Translations under genes and position numbers: made by a program | DNA from: DASRHG01 sp035650655 | Lineage (GTDB): Bacteria; Desulfobacterota; Binatia; DP-6 | Length of the DNA: 64,000 nucleotides | Assembly (NCBI GenBank): GCA_035650655.1 | Contig: DASRHG010000146.1 | Location: forward strand, 1 to 64,000 | Direction: 5' to 3' | In this document: positions 51,227 to 60,073 of the stretch, piece by piece | Numbering within the stretch: the first letter of the stretch is position 1 | How the letters are laid out: each line of letters starts with the position of its first letter | The notes under the pieces: generated by a model | Seen by the model: the letters and a program-made list of their open reading frames with translations, nothing else | Database searches by the model: none | Told to the model about the DNA's origin: nothing

Positions 51227-52363
51227 TCATCGCCGCTCGAAGCGTGCCAGGACCTCGGTGTGCCCGGTGTGCGGGAAGAGCGCGAACGCCATGAGCTCCG
51301 CGAGCGCGAGGCGGCCGCCCGCCAGGAGCCGTCGCGCCTCGCGGAGGAAGGCCGGGAGGCCGCAGCTCACGGCGACGAGGCGGGCCGGCGGGGTCGCGAC
51401 GAGCGCGTCCAGGAGCGCCGGCTCGAGCCCGCGGCGGGGCGGGTCGACGATCACGACGTCGGCTTCGCCGACCCGCCCGGCATGGGCGGCGGCCGGGCCG
51501 GGAAGGATGGTCGCGCGCCGCCGGGCCGCGGGCGGCGCCGCGGCGAGGCCGAGCTCGAGGCCTGCCAGGCTCGCGGCCTCCACCTCGTTGAACGCGACCT
51601 CCGCGCGGGCGAGGAGGCCGAGGCCGATCGCCCCGCACCCCGCGTGCAGCTCGAGCACGCGCGCCCCGTCCGGCACGCAGGCGGCGACTCGGGCGACCAG
51701 ACGATCGGCGAGGTCGAGGTTCGCCTGCCCGAACGCGCCCGGCGGGAAGTAGACCGCCGCGCCGCCGATCGTCTCGCGCACGGCCTCGGGCCCCGCGAGC
51801 CGCGCCCAGTGCGGGCCGAGGACGACGTTCGTCCGCTGCGGGTTGCCGTTCCACCAGAGGCTGTGGAGGCTCGTGCCGAGCGCGCCGGCGAGCCGGGCGG
51901 CGAGCGGCGCGACGTCCCGCGGATCGTCGCCGTTCGCGACGAGGACGACCTGCGCCGCCTCGGGCGCGCGGGCGACCACGATCTGCACCGCGCGGACGAC
52001 GCCGCGATGCGCGCGATCGGCGTAGGGAGGAATGCCGGTCGCCCGCACGGCGTCCTTCACGGCCGCCGCCACCGTGTTCACGAGCGGATGGTGCACGAGG
52101 CAGCGGGGGACGTCGACGATCCGATGCGTCCCCTGCTGGAAGATGCCGATCTTCGGCGACGCCGCGCGGCCGCGGACCATGAGGCGCGCCCGACGTCGGC
52201 AGCCGAACGGCGCCCCTTCGACGACGGCGGGCGGCGGGATGCCGGCCTCGCGCGCGAGCGCGGCGAGCGCGGCCGCCGCATCGCGCGGGATGCCGCCCTC
52301 GCCGAAGCGCGGGCAGCCCGGGCAGGGCGGACGGTGCGGGCAGAGGGGCGCGCGCGGGGGCAC
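51227..52363 (-). CDS. RNA (uracil-5-)-methyltransferase, RumA/TrmA family
   Basis: A 378-residue SAM-dependent tRNA/rRNA m5U methyltransferase. N-terminal cysteines CPHRPPCPGC suggest the [4Fe-4S] cluster of RumA-type enzymes. The SAM motif is ELHAGCGAIGLGLL, followed by DVVIVDPPRRGLEPALLDAL and the nucleophile in VSCGLPAF. It is shorter than E. coli RlmD because the N-terminal TRAM domain is missing. The start is GTG 52363; the coding strand has no clear Shine-Dalgarno sequence. The target nucleotide is not predictable. Confidence 0.85.
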   Translation of the reverse strand: MPPRAPLCPHRPPCPGCPRFGEGGIPRDAAAALAALAREAGIPPPAVVEGAPFGCRRRARLMVRGRAASPKIGIFQQGTHRIVDVPRCLVHHPLVNTVAAAVKDAVRATGIPPYADRAHRGVVRAVQIVVARAPEAAQVVLVANGDDPRDVAPLAARLAGALGTSLHSLWWNGNPQRTNVVLGPHWARLAGPEAVRETIGGAAVYFPPGAFGQANLDLADRLVARVAACVPDGARVLELHAGCGAIGLGLLARAEVAFNEVEAASLAGLELGLAAAPPAARRRATILPGPAAAHAGRVGEADVVIVDPPRRGLEPALLDALVATPPARLVAVSCGLPAFLREARRLLAGGRLALAELMAFALFPHTGHTEVLARFERR

Positions 52364-52435
52364 GCGCGCGAGCGTAGCAGATGGCGTCTTCCACGCGACT
52401 GCCGGCGCTGTTAGAAGCGCGGCGGGAGGTGCTGC

Positions 52436-54136
52436 ATGGCCGAGGTGAACGGTGGCCGGCTCCTCGCGCGCTGCCTCGCGAACGAGGGCATCCGCTTCGT
52501 CTTCGGACTGCCGTCGCCGGAGATCGACCCGCTGCTCGCCGCGCTCGACGAGCACCGGATCCGCCTCGTGCCCGTCCGACACGAATCCGCCGGCGCGCAC
52601 ATGGCCGAGGGCCTCTACAAGACCACGGGCGAGGCCGCCGTCGCGATCGGCAACCCGGGCCCCGGCACGGCGAACCTCGTGGCCGGCGTCGTCACCGCGC
52701 GGCACGAGGGCGTGCCGCTCCTCGCGATCACCTCCCAGCACCGGCTCGAAATCGTCTACCCCTCGCCGCCGTCGACGTTCCAGGGCCAGGACCAGCTCGA
52801 CGTGTACAAGCCGATCGTCAAGTGGGGCGGCCCGATCTTCGCGTGGAACCGGATCCCGGAGGTGGTGCGGCTCGCGTTCCGCGAGATGTGGGCCGGGCGT
52901 CCCGGGCCCGTGCAGATCGAGCTGCCCGCACCGGTCCTCTACGCGACGGGCGACGACGCGAGCGTGCGCGTGTCGCCGCCGGCGGCGTACCGCGCGCCGC
53001 TCCCCGAGCCGTCGGCCGCGCGGATCGCGGAGGTCGCGGCGCTCCTTGCCGGTGCCGCGCGACCGCTCGTCGTCGCCGGCTCCGGCGTCGACCGCGCCGG
53101 CGCGAACGCCGCGCTCCTGGCGCTCGTCGAGCGGCTCGGCTGTCCGGTGATCGCGTCGATGGCCGCACGCGCCGTCGTCCCGGCCGAGCATCCGAACCTC
53201 GTCTACGGGAACGGTGCGGGCGCCGACCTCGCCCGTCGCGAGGCCGACGTCGTGCTCGTCCTCGGCTCGCGGCTCGGCAATCTCGACCTCCCGTACGACA
53301 AGTACTGGGGCGATCCGAAGACGCAGCGGGTCGTGCAGGTGGACGTCGACCCGCGGAGCATCGGCGTGACGCGACCGCTCGCGCTCGGGGTCGTCGCCGA
53401 CGCGAAGGCGGCGCTCGAGGGGCTCCTCGCCGCGCTCGAGGGGCGGAGGCCCGCGAGCGACCCCGCCTTCCTCGCGCGCTGTCGCCGCACGGCCGACGAG
53501 TGGTGGGCGGCGCAGATGCAGGTGGTCGAGGCGTGGACGGGCCCGGGGCTCCATCCCGCCCACGCCGTGCAGGCGATCGGGAGGGCGTTCGGGCGCGACG
53601 CCATCTACGTCGCCGACGGCGGCTTCACCTCGCTCTGGGCGTACTGGTTCCTGCCGCCGACGCGGCCGCGCTCGTACGTGAGCATCCTCGAGCTCGGCAT
53701 GCTCGGCACCGGCGTGCCGGCGGCGCTCGGCGCGAAGCTCGGGAGCCCCGATCGCGAGGTCGTCTGCGTCACGGGCGATGGCGCCGCCGGCTTCCACTTC
53801 ATGGAGATGCAGTCGGCGGCGCGCGAGGGCGCGAAGGTGACGGTCGTCGTCTTCGCGGAGGGCTCGTGGTCGATGGAGGTCCCGAACGAGCAGATGCTCT
53901 ACGGGAAGAGCTTCGGCACCGAGATGGGGACCGTGCGCTGGGACGTCGTCGCGCAGGGCCTCGGCTGCGAGGGCTTCTACGCGGAGACCCTCCCGGACGT
54001 CGAAGCGGCGCTCGCGAAGGCGCGCGCCGCACGCGGCCCCGCCGTCGTCTGCGTGAAGACGGACCGCGCGGCGAACCTCGCCGTGTCGCCCGAGGCCGGG
54101 CTCCGCTTCTTGGAGGTGTATCAGGGCCCGCTCTGA
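52436..54136 (+). CDS. Thiamine pyrophosphate enzyme (acetolactate synthase-like)
   Basis: A 566-residue TPP-dependent enzyme with the three-domain layout of acetolactate synthase/benzoylformate decarboxylase. The cofactor-activating Glu is in VPVRHESAGAHMAEG, with GNPGPGTANLVAG, and the TPP/Mg motif is GDGAAGFHFMEMQSA followed by WSMEVPNEQ. A regulatory small subunit is absent, so valine/isoleucine synthesis is not implied. Oxalyl-CoA decarboxylase-like, sulfoacetaldehyde-like or benzoylformate-type chemistry is possible. The ATG at 52436 has a GGGAGG site, and a TTCCAC-N17-TAGAAG pair lies upstream. Confidence 0.87.
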   Translation: MAEVNGGRLLARCLANEGIRFVFGLPSPEIDPLLAALDEHRIRLVPVRHESAGAHMAEGLYKTTGEAAVAIGNPGPGTANLVAGVVTARHEGVPLLAITSQHRLEIVYPSPPSTFQGQDQLDVYKPIVKWGGPIFAWNRIPEVVRLAFREMWAGRPGPVQIELPAPVLYATGDDASVRVSPPAAYRAPLPEPSAARIAEVAALLAGAARPLVVAGSGVDRAGANAALLALVERLGCPVIASMAARAVVPAEHPNLVYGNGAGADLARREADVVLVLGSRLGNLDLPYDKYWGDPKTQRVVQVDVDPRSIGVTRPLALGVVADAKAALEGLLAALEGRRPASDPAFLARCRRTADEWWAAQMQVVEAWTGPGLHPAHAVQAIGRAFGRDAIYVADGGFTSLWAYWFLPPTRPRSYVSILELGMLGTGVPAALGAKLGSPDREVVCVTGDGAAGFHFMEMQSAAREGAKVTVVVFAEGSWSMEVPNEQMLYGKSFGTEMGTVRWDVVAQGLGCEGFYAETLPDVEAALAKARAARGPAVVCVKTDRAANLAVSPEAGLRFLEVYQGPL

Positions 54137-54290
54137 ACGGTCGGGCGGTCCGCTGCGCTTCTCCGCGCACGACGTCGTCCTTCCGCGGGCCGTACGCGAG
54201 CCGGCCCCAGCCCATGTGGTCGTCGAAGAAGCGGCGGATCGCGTCGGCGAGCCGGTCGGGCATGACGTGGCAGTGCGCGTCGACGAGCAC
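54137..54290 (-). pseudogene. N-terminal remnant of an amidohydrolase
   Basis: From a GTG at 54290 the minus strand reads MLVDAHCHVMPDRLADAIRR and FFDDHMGWGRLAYGP, the first strand and HxH metal site of an amidohydrolase-2 (TIM-barrel hydrolase). Similarity fades within about 45 residues, and the frame runs antisense into the TPP enzyme gene, so the enzyme is missing most of its length. It is a decayed fragment between two intact genes. Confidence 0.6.
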
Positions 54291-54336
54291 GGGGACCCCG
54301 CCATTTCGCGCGTCCCGCGCGCCGACGCAACGCGGG

Positions 54337-54365
54337 TTGCCGGTCCGGAACCGAGCCGGTAAAAC
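54337..54365 (+). promoter_or_regulatory. Predicted promoter of the alaS operon
   Basis: TTGCCG (54337-54342), an exact 17-bp spacer and TAAAAC (54360-54365). The GTG start at 54375 is 9 nt further on, so the leader would be 3-4 nt. There is no Shine-Dalgarno sequence. This is the likely start of alaS-phoH-ybeY-lnt transcription. Confidence 0.55.
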
Positions 54366-54374
54366 CAGCCCGTC

Positions 54375-57026
54375 GTGACCGGAGACCAGATTCGCGAGAG
54401 CTTCCTCGACTTCTTCCGTGCGCGCGGGCACACCATCGTGCCGAGCGCGCCGCTCGTGCCGGAGAACGACCCGAGCCTCCTCTTCACGAACGCCGGCATG
54501 GTGCCGTTCAAAGGCGTCTTCCTCGGGACGGAGACGCGCCCCTACACGCGCGCCGCGGACTCGCAGAAGGTGCTGCGCATCAGCGGCAAGCACAACGACC
54601 TCGAGCAGGTGGGGCGGGACACGTACCACCACACCTTCTTCGAGATGCTCGGCAACTGGTCGTTCGGCGACTACTACAAGCGCGAGGCGATCGCGTGGGC
54701 GTGGGAGCTCCTGACCGCGGTGTGGAGGCTGCCGAAGGACCGCCTGTGGGCGACCGTGCACACGACCGACGGCGAGGCCGCGGCGCTCTGGCCGCGCGTC
54801 ACGGACCTTCCCGCCGGCCGCGTGCTCCGCTTCGACGCCGAGAACTTCTGGGAGATGGGCGAGACGGGGCCGTGCGGTCCGTGCTCGGAGATCCACTACG
54901 ATCACGGGCCCGACGCGTGCGATCGTCGCACCGTTCGGGGGCACGAGTGCCGCGTGAACGGCGACTGCGCGCGCTACGTCGAGCTCTGGAACCTCGTCTT
55001 CATCCAGTACGACCGTGACGAGACGGGGAAGCTCACGGAGCTGCCCGCGAAGCACGTCGACACCGGCATGGGCTTCGAGCGCATCTGCGCCGTGCTCCAG
55101 CGCGTGCCGAGCAACTACGACATCGACGTCCTGCGCGGGATCATCGCGGCCGCCGAGCGGCTCTCGGGCAAGCGGTACGGCGAGACGGAGAAGGACGACG
55201 TCTCGCTCCGGGTGATCTGCGACCACGGCCGGGCCGTCACGTTCCTCGTCGCCGACGGCGTCCTCCCGTCGAACGAGGGCCGCGGGTACGTGCTGCGCCG
55301 CCTGCTGCGCCGCGCGGCGCGGCACGGGAAGCTCCTCGGCCTCGACCGCCCGTTCCTCTGGGAGATCGTCGGCGCGGTCGTCCACGCCATGGGCCGCGCG
55401 TACCCGGAGATCGTCCGCCAGGAGGAGCGCATCACGGACGTCGTCCGCGAGGAGGAGGAGCGCTTCGCGGCGACGCTCGATCGCGGGTTGGCGCTCCTGG
55501 AGGCCGAGCTTGCGCGGACGCGGCGCGAGCGGCGCCCGGCGCTCCCCGGCGACGTCGCCTTCAAGCTCTACGACACCTTCGGGTTCCCGCTCGACTTGAC
55601 CGAGGACATCCTCGCCGGCGAAGGGCTCGCCGTCGACCGCGCGGGCTTCGAGCGTGCCATGGAGGAGCAGCGGGCGCGCGCGCGCGGCGCGCAGCGCTTC
55701 GCCGACGCCGAGGGCGCGCCGGAGATCGTGGGCGCCGCGTCCGGAGGGACGCGCTTCGTCGGCGACCGCATCGTCACCTGGGAGTCGGAGGTCCTGGCGC
55801 TCCTCGTCGAGGGGAAGTCGGTGCGCGGGCCCGTCGCGGCCGGCGCGGCGGTCGACGTCGTCACGGCCGAGACGCCCTTCTACGCGGAGTCCGGCGGGCA
55901 GGTCGGCGACCGCGGCGCGATCGAGACGGAGTCGGGGACCCGGGTCGAGGTGCTCGACACGCAGAAGATCGCCGGCGGCGTCGTCGTGCACCGCAGCCGC
56001 GTCGTCCAGGGGGCGCTCGCCGTCGGCGACCGGGTGCGGCTCACGATCGACGCCGTCCGGCGCGAGGCGGCGCGGCTCAACCACTCCGCGACGCACCTCC
56101 TCCACGCCGCGCTCCGCCACCGCCTCGGCGAGCACGTGAAGCAGGCCGGCTCGCTGGTCACGCCCGATCGCCTCCGCTTCGACTTCAGCCACGGGAAGCC
56201 CCTCTCCGCCGACGACCTCCGCGAGATCGAGGACGAGGTGAACGCCTGGGTGCGCGCCAACACGGAGGTGTACACGGAGGAGATGCCCTACCGGCAGGCG
56301 CTCGAGGCGGGCGCGCTCGCGTTCTTCGGCGAGAAGTACGGCGATCGCGTCACCGTCGTCCGCATGGGCGACTTCTCGACCGAGCTCTGCGGCGGCACGC
56401 ACGTCGCGCGGACGGGCGACATCGGCGTCGTGAAGATCCGCGCCGAGAGCGGCGTCGCGGCCGGCGTGCGGCGGCTCGAAGCGGTGTCGGGGGAGGGCGC
56501 GCTCGAGCTGATCCGCGCCCGCGAGGGCGTGCTCCAGGAGATCAGCGCGCTCCTCCGCGGCCCGGCCGAGGAGGCGGCCGCGAAGCTCGAGAGGCTCCTC
56601 GCCCAGCAGCGCGAGCTCGAGAAGCGGATCGCGGAGCTCCAGGGGAAGCTCGCCGGGGGCGCGACGCGCGACGTCCTCGCCGATGCCCGCCGCGTCGATG
56701 GGATCACGGTGCTCGCGACGCGCGTCGACGACCTCGACGACAAGGGCCTCCGCGAGATGGCCGACCGCCTCCGCGAGCGCATCGGGTCGGGCGTCATCGT
56801 GCTCGGCGCCGAGCAGGACGGCCGCGCGCTCCTCCTCGCGGCGGTGACGAAGGACCTCGCCGGCCGCTACCACGCCGGCAACATCATCAAGCAGCTCGCC
56901 CCGATGGTCGGCGGGGGCGGCGGCGGCCGCCCCGACTTCGCCCAGGCCGGCGGCAAGGACCCGAGCCGCCTCGACGAGGCGCTCGCGGCGGCGTACGAGC
57001 TGCTCGGAGCCGGGAGCGCCTCCTAA
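54375..57026 (+). CDS. alaS: Alanyl-tRNA synthetase
   Basis: An 883-residue AlaRS, full length. The class II catalytic core has SAPLVPENDPSLLFTNAGMV, HHTFFEMLGNWSFGDYYK and GMGFERI. The editing domain has HSATHLLHAALR and CGGTHVARTGDIG (zinc site). A coiled-coil region (about 720-780, EKRIAELQGKL) leads to the C-Ala domain with GGGGGGRPDFAQAGGKD. It charges tRNA-Ala and clears Ser-tRNA-Ala. It starts at GTG 54375 directly downstream of a near-leaderless promoter. phoH follows with a 4-bp gap. Confidence 0.97.
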   Translation: MTGDQIRESFLDFFRARGHTIVPSAPLVPENDPSLLFTNAGMVPFKGVFLGTETRPYTRAADSQKVLRISGKHNDLEQVGRDTYHHTFFEMLGNWSFGDYYKREAIAWAWELLTAVWRLPKDRLWATVHTTDGEAAALWPRVTDLPAGRVLRFDAENFWEMGETGPCGPCSEIHYDHGPDACDRRTVRGHECRVNGDCARYVELWNLVFIQYDRDETGKLTELPAKHVDTGMGFERICAVLQRVPSNYDIDVLRGIIAAAERLSGKRYGETEKDDVSLRVICDHGRAVTFLVADGVLPSNEGRGYVLRRLLRRAARHGKLLGLDRPFLWEIVGAVVHAMGRAYPEIVRQEERITDVVREEEERFAATLDRGLALLEAELARTRRERRPALPGDVAFKLYDTFGFPLDLTEDILAGEGLAVDRAGFERAMEEQRARARGAQRFADAEGAPEIVGAASGGTRFVGDRIVTWESEVLALLVEGKSVRGPVAAGAAVDVVTAETPFYAESGGQVGDRGAIETESGTRVEVLDTQKIAGGVVVHRSRVVQGALAVGDRVRLTIDAVRREAARLNHSATHLLHAALRHRLGEHVKQAGSLVTPDRLRFDFSHGKPLSADDLREIEDEVNAWVRANTEVYTEEMPYRQALEAGALAFFGEKYGDRVTVVRMGDFSTELCGGTHVARTGDIGVVKIRAESGVAAGVRRLEAVSGEGALELIRAREGVLQEISALLRGPAEEAAAKLERLLAQQRELEKRIAELQGKLAGGATRDVLADARRVDGITVLATRVDDLDDKGLREMADRLRERIGSGVIVLGAEQDGRALLLAAVTKDLAGRYHAGNIIKQLAPMVGGGGGGRPDFAQAGGKDPSRLDEALAAAYELLGAGSAS

Positions 57027-57030
57027 CACC

Positions 57031-57996
57031 TTGCCCGAGTCCGCCGCGGCACCGCTCGACCTCCGCTTCCAGGACGCGCGGCTCTTCCGCGAGCTGCTCG
57101 GGAACCACGACGAGCACGTGAAGACCGTCGAGCGCCAGCTCGGCGTCCGGATCGACGTCGGCGACCTCACGCTCGCGGTCCACGGCGACCCGATCGAGAC
57201 GGAGCTCGCCGGCCGGCTCCTGACGCAGCTCTACGGCCTCCTCGAGCAGGGCTACCCGATCTACGCCTCCGACGTCGACTACGCGCTCCGCATCCTCGCG
57301 AGCGACCGCACCGCGAAGCTGAAGGACATCTTCCTCGACACCGTCTTCATCTCCGCCCATCGCCACGTCATCACGCCGAAGAGCGTCGCGCAGAAGGCGT
57401 ACATCGATGCGATCCGGAACTTCGACATCGTCTTCGGCATCGGCCCGGCCGGCACGGGGAAGACGTACCTCGCCATGGCCATGGGCGTCGCCGAGCTCAT
57501 GCGGAACAACTTCAACCGCATCGTCCTCACCCGGCCGGCGGTCGAGGCGGGCGAGAAGCTCGGCTTCCTCCCCGGCGACCTCGCGGAGAAGGTGAACCCG
57601 TACCTCCGCCCGCTCTACGACGCGCTCCACGACATGGTGGACTTCGACCGCGCGCGGAAGATGGTCGAGCGCGGGACGATCGAGGTGGCGCCGCTGGCGT
57701 TCATGCGGGGAAGGACGCTCAACGATTCCTTCGTCATCCTCGACGAGGCGCAGAACACGACGAGCGAGCAGATGAAGATGTTCCTGACGCGCCTCGGCTA
57801 CGGGTCGAAGGCCGTCATCACCGGCGACGTGACGCAGGTCGACCTGCCGGCGGGCAAGGCGTCGGGGCTCAAGGAGGCGGCGGCGATCCTCGCCGGCATC
57901 CAGGGAATCCGCTTCATCACCTTCACGGAGCGCGACGTCGTCCGGCATCCGCTCGTGCAGGAGATCATCACGGCGTACGAGCGGAGCCCGCGATGA
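57031..57996 (+). CDS. PhoH family protein (YbeZ-like ATPase)
   Basis: A 321-residue PhoH/YbeZ ATPase. The N-terminal KH-like region (20-90) is followed by the helicase-like core with Walker A GPAGTGKTYLAMA, TRPAVEAGEKLGFLPGD and Walker B FVILDEAQNTT. These proteins pair with the RNase YbeY in rRNA maturation and ribosome quality control. The start is TTG at 57031, 4 bp after alaS. It overlaps ybeY by 4 nt, the widely conserved phoH-ybeY order. Confidence 0.94.
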   Translation: MPESAAAPLDLRFQDARLFRELLGNHDEHVKTVERQLGVRIDVGDLTLAVHGDPIETELAGRLLTQLYGLLEQGYPIYASDVDYALRILASDRTAKLKDIFLDTVFISAHRHVITPKSVAQKAYIDAIRNFDIVFGIGPAGTGKTYLAMAMGVAELMRNNFNRIVLTRPAVEAGEKLGFLPGDLAEKVNPYLRPLYDALHDMVDFDRARKMVERGTIEVAPLAFMRGRTLNDSFVILDEAQNTTSEQMKMFLTRLGYGSKAVITGDVTQVDLPAGKASGLKEAAAILAGIQGIRFITFTERDVVRHPLVQEIITAYERSPR

Positions 57997-58451
57997 GCGG
58001 GTCGGTCGCGACGGCGCGCGGCGGGTCCGTGACGGTCGCGATGCGCGGGCGCCGCGCGCCCGGCCTCGCGCGGCGGGTCGGCAAGAGCGCGCGGCGGGTG
58101 CTCGCGGTGCTCGGGCTTCCGGGCGCGGAGCTGTCGGTGCTGCTCGTGTCGGATGCGGAGATGCGGAAGCTGAATCGGGCGTATCGCGGGCAGGATCGGG
58201 CGACGGACGTGCTGTCGTTCTCGCAGCTCGAGGGGGTCGGGCGCGTCGCCGGGCTGCTCGGGGACGTCGTCATCTCGGTGGACACGGCGCGGCGGCAGGC
58301 GGCGGAGCGCGGCGAGCGCGTCGGGGCGGAGGTGGACCGGCTCCTCGTGCACGGCATCCTCCATCTCCTCGGATGGGATCACGAGCGCTCGCGTGCGGAG
58401 GCGGACCGCATGCGGCGCCGGGAGCGCGCGCTCGCGCGATGTCTGCGCTAG
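57993..58451 (+). CDS. ybeY: Endoribonuclease YbeY
   Basis: A 152-residue zinc RNase. The metal motif H3XH5XH is HGILHLLGWDH, preceded by RATDVLSFSQ and GDVVIS. It matures the 3' end of 16S rRNA and acts in ribosome quality control. ATG 57993 overlaps the phoH stop. Its last 13 bp overlap the lnt start. A CorC-type transporter gene often found between ybeY and lnt is absent. Confidence 0.94.
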   Translation: MSGSVATARGGSVTVAMRGRRAPGLARRVGKSARRVLAVLGLPGAELSVLLVSDAEMRKLNRAYRGQDRATDVLSFSQLEGVGRVAGLLGDVVISVDTARRQAAERGERVGAEVDRLLVHGILHLLGWDHERSRAEADRMRRRERALARCLR

Positions 58452-60013
58452 CGACGGGCGCGAACGGCGCGGGGGCGCCCGTGGCGGCGGCCGCCGCGCC
58501 CCTCGGTCGGCGGCCGCTCCGCGCGGCGCTGGCGGTCGGGAGCGGCCTCCTCCTCGCCGCGTCGTTCCCGAGCCTCGACCTCGAGCCCCTCGCGTGGGTG
58601 GGCCTCGTGCCGCTCCTGCTCGCCATCCGCGGGCTCCGGCCGCGCGCGGCGTTCGGCTGGGGGTGGCTCTCGGGCGTCGTCTTCTACGTCGCCACCTGCT
58701 ACTGGGTCGTGCACACGATCAGCGCGTACACGGCGGTGCCGCTGCCCGTCGCGATCGCGATCCTCCTCCTCATGACGGGCGCGCTCGCCGTCTACACGGG
58801 CGCGTTCACGGCGGGGGTCGCGTGGCTCGGCCCGAGCGCTCTCTGGCTCGCGCCGGCCCTGTGGGTGGCACTCGAGTGGCTGCGCGGCTGGTTCTTCATC
58901 GGCTTTCCGTGGGCGAGCCTCGGCTACTCGCAGTGGCGCTACCACGACCTCGTGCAGATGGTCGAGGTGACCGGCGTCTACGGCGTCTCCGCGCTCCTCG
59001 TCTTCTTCAACGTCGTGGTCGCGGCCGTCGTCCACGAGCGCGCTGCGCGCCCGGTGCGGCTCGTGCCGGCGCTCGCCGTGCTGACGGTCCTGGTCGCCGG
59101 CGTACCGCTCGCCGGGCGCTGGCGCGCCGCGACGCTCGCCGCGCGGCCGGCCGCGGGCCAGCTCACCGTCGCGCTCGCGCAGGGCAACATCGAGCAGGAC
59201 CACAAGTGGGACCCGGCGTACCAGGACGCGACGATCGGCCGGTACCGCGACTTGACCGCGGCCGCCATGTCGGCGCACCCGGCGCTCGTCGTCTGGCCGG
59301 AGACGGCGACGCCCTTCTTCTTCCAGGAGGCCGGCGCGCACCGCGACGAGGTCCTGGAGATCGCCGAGAGGAACCGCACCTACCTCCTCTTCGGCAGCCC
59401 CGCCTTCCACCAGGACGCGGCGGGAAAGATCCGCGAGATGAACCGCGCCTACCTCGTGTCGCCGGACGGCCGCGAGCTCGCGAGCTACGACAAGATGCAG
59501 CTCGTGCCGTTCGGCGAGTACGTCCCCTACCAGTCGATCCTCTTCTTCGTCGACAGGATGGTCGAGGGCGTCGGCACGTTCGAGGCGGGCACGCGCACGA
59601 CCGTGTTCCAGGTGCCGGGCGCGCGCTTCGGCGTCCTCATCTGCTACGAGGGCGTCTTTCCCGCGCTCGCGCGCCGCTTCGTCACGGCGGGCGCCGACCT
59701 CTTCGTCAACGTGACGAACGACGCGTGGTACGGGCGCACGTCGGCGCCCGCGCAGCACCTCGCGCAGGCGACCCTGCGCGCGATCGAGAACCGCGTGCCG
59801 ATGGTCCGCGCGGCGAACACGGGCATCTCGGCGGTCATCGATCCCGACGGGCGGATCCGCTGGCGGAGCCCGCTCTACGAGACTGTCTGGCACGCCGACG
59901 TCGTCGCCTGGCCCGGGGTGCGGACTTTCTACACGCGCTTCGGTGACGTGTTCGCGTGGACGTGCGTCGCGGTGACCGCCGTCGCGGTCGCGCTCGCCCG
60001 CCGGCGGCCCTGA
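58439..60013 (+). CDS. lnt: Apolipoprotein N-acyltransferase
   Basis: A 524-residue inner membrane enzyme that adds the third acyl chain to lipoproteins. Six or more N-terminal transmembrane helices (about 20-240) are followed by a periplasmic nitrilase domain. The triad is Glu in VVWPETATPFF, Lys in SYDKMQLVPFGEY and Cys in LICYEGVFP. A final helix anchors the C-terminus. ATG 58439 overlaps ybeY by 13 nt. It matches the several predicted lipoproteins in the window. Confidence 0.94.
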   Translation: MSALATGANGAGAPVAAAAAPLGRRPLRAALAVGSGLLLAASFPSLDLEPLAWVGLVPLLLAIRGLRPRAAFGWGWLSGVVFYVATCYWVVHTISAYTAVPLPVAIAILLLMTGALAVYTGAFTAGVAWLGPSALWLAPALWVALEWLRGWFFIGFPWASLGYSQWRYHDLVQMVEVTGVYGVSALLVFFNVVVAAVVHERAARPVRLVPALAVLTVLVAGVPLAGRWRAATLAARPAAGQLTVALAQGNIEQDHKWDPAYQDATIGRYRDLTAAAMSAHPALVVWPETATPFFFQEAGAHRDEVLEIAERNRTYLLFGSPAFHQDAAGKIREMNRAYLVSPDGRELASYDKMQLVPFGEYVPYQSILFFVDRMVEGVGTFEAGTRTTVFQVPGARFGVLICYEGVFPALARRFVTAGADLFVNVTNDAWYGRTSAPAQHLAQATLRAIENRVPMVRAANTGISAVIDPDGRIRWRSPLYETVWHADVVAWPGVRTFYTRFGDVFAWTCVAVTAVAVALARRRP

Positions 60014-60073
60014 GCGATGGACGACCGCGTCGGCTCGCCTCCGCCGCCGGCTTCCGCTATGGTGCTCCGCGAC

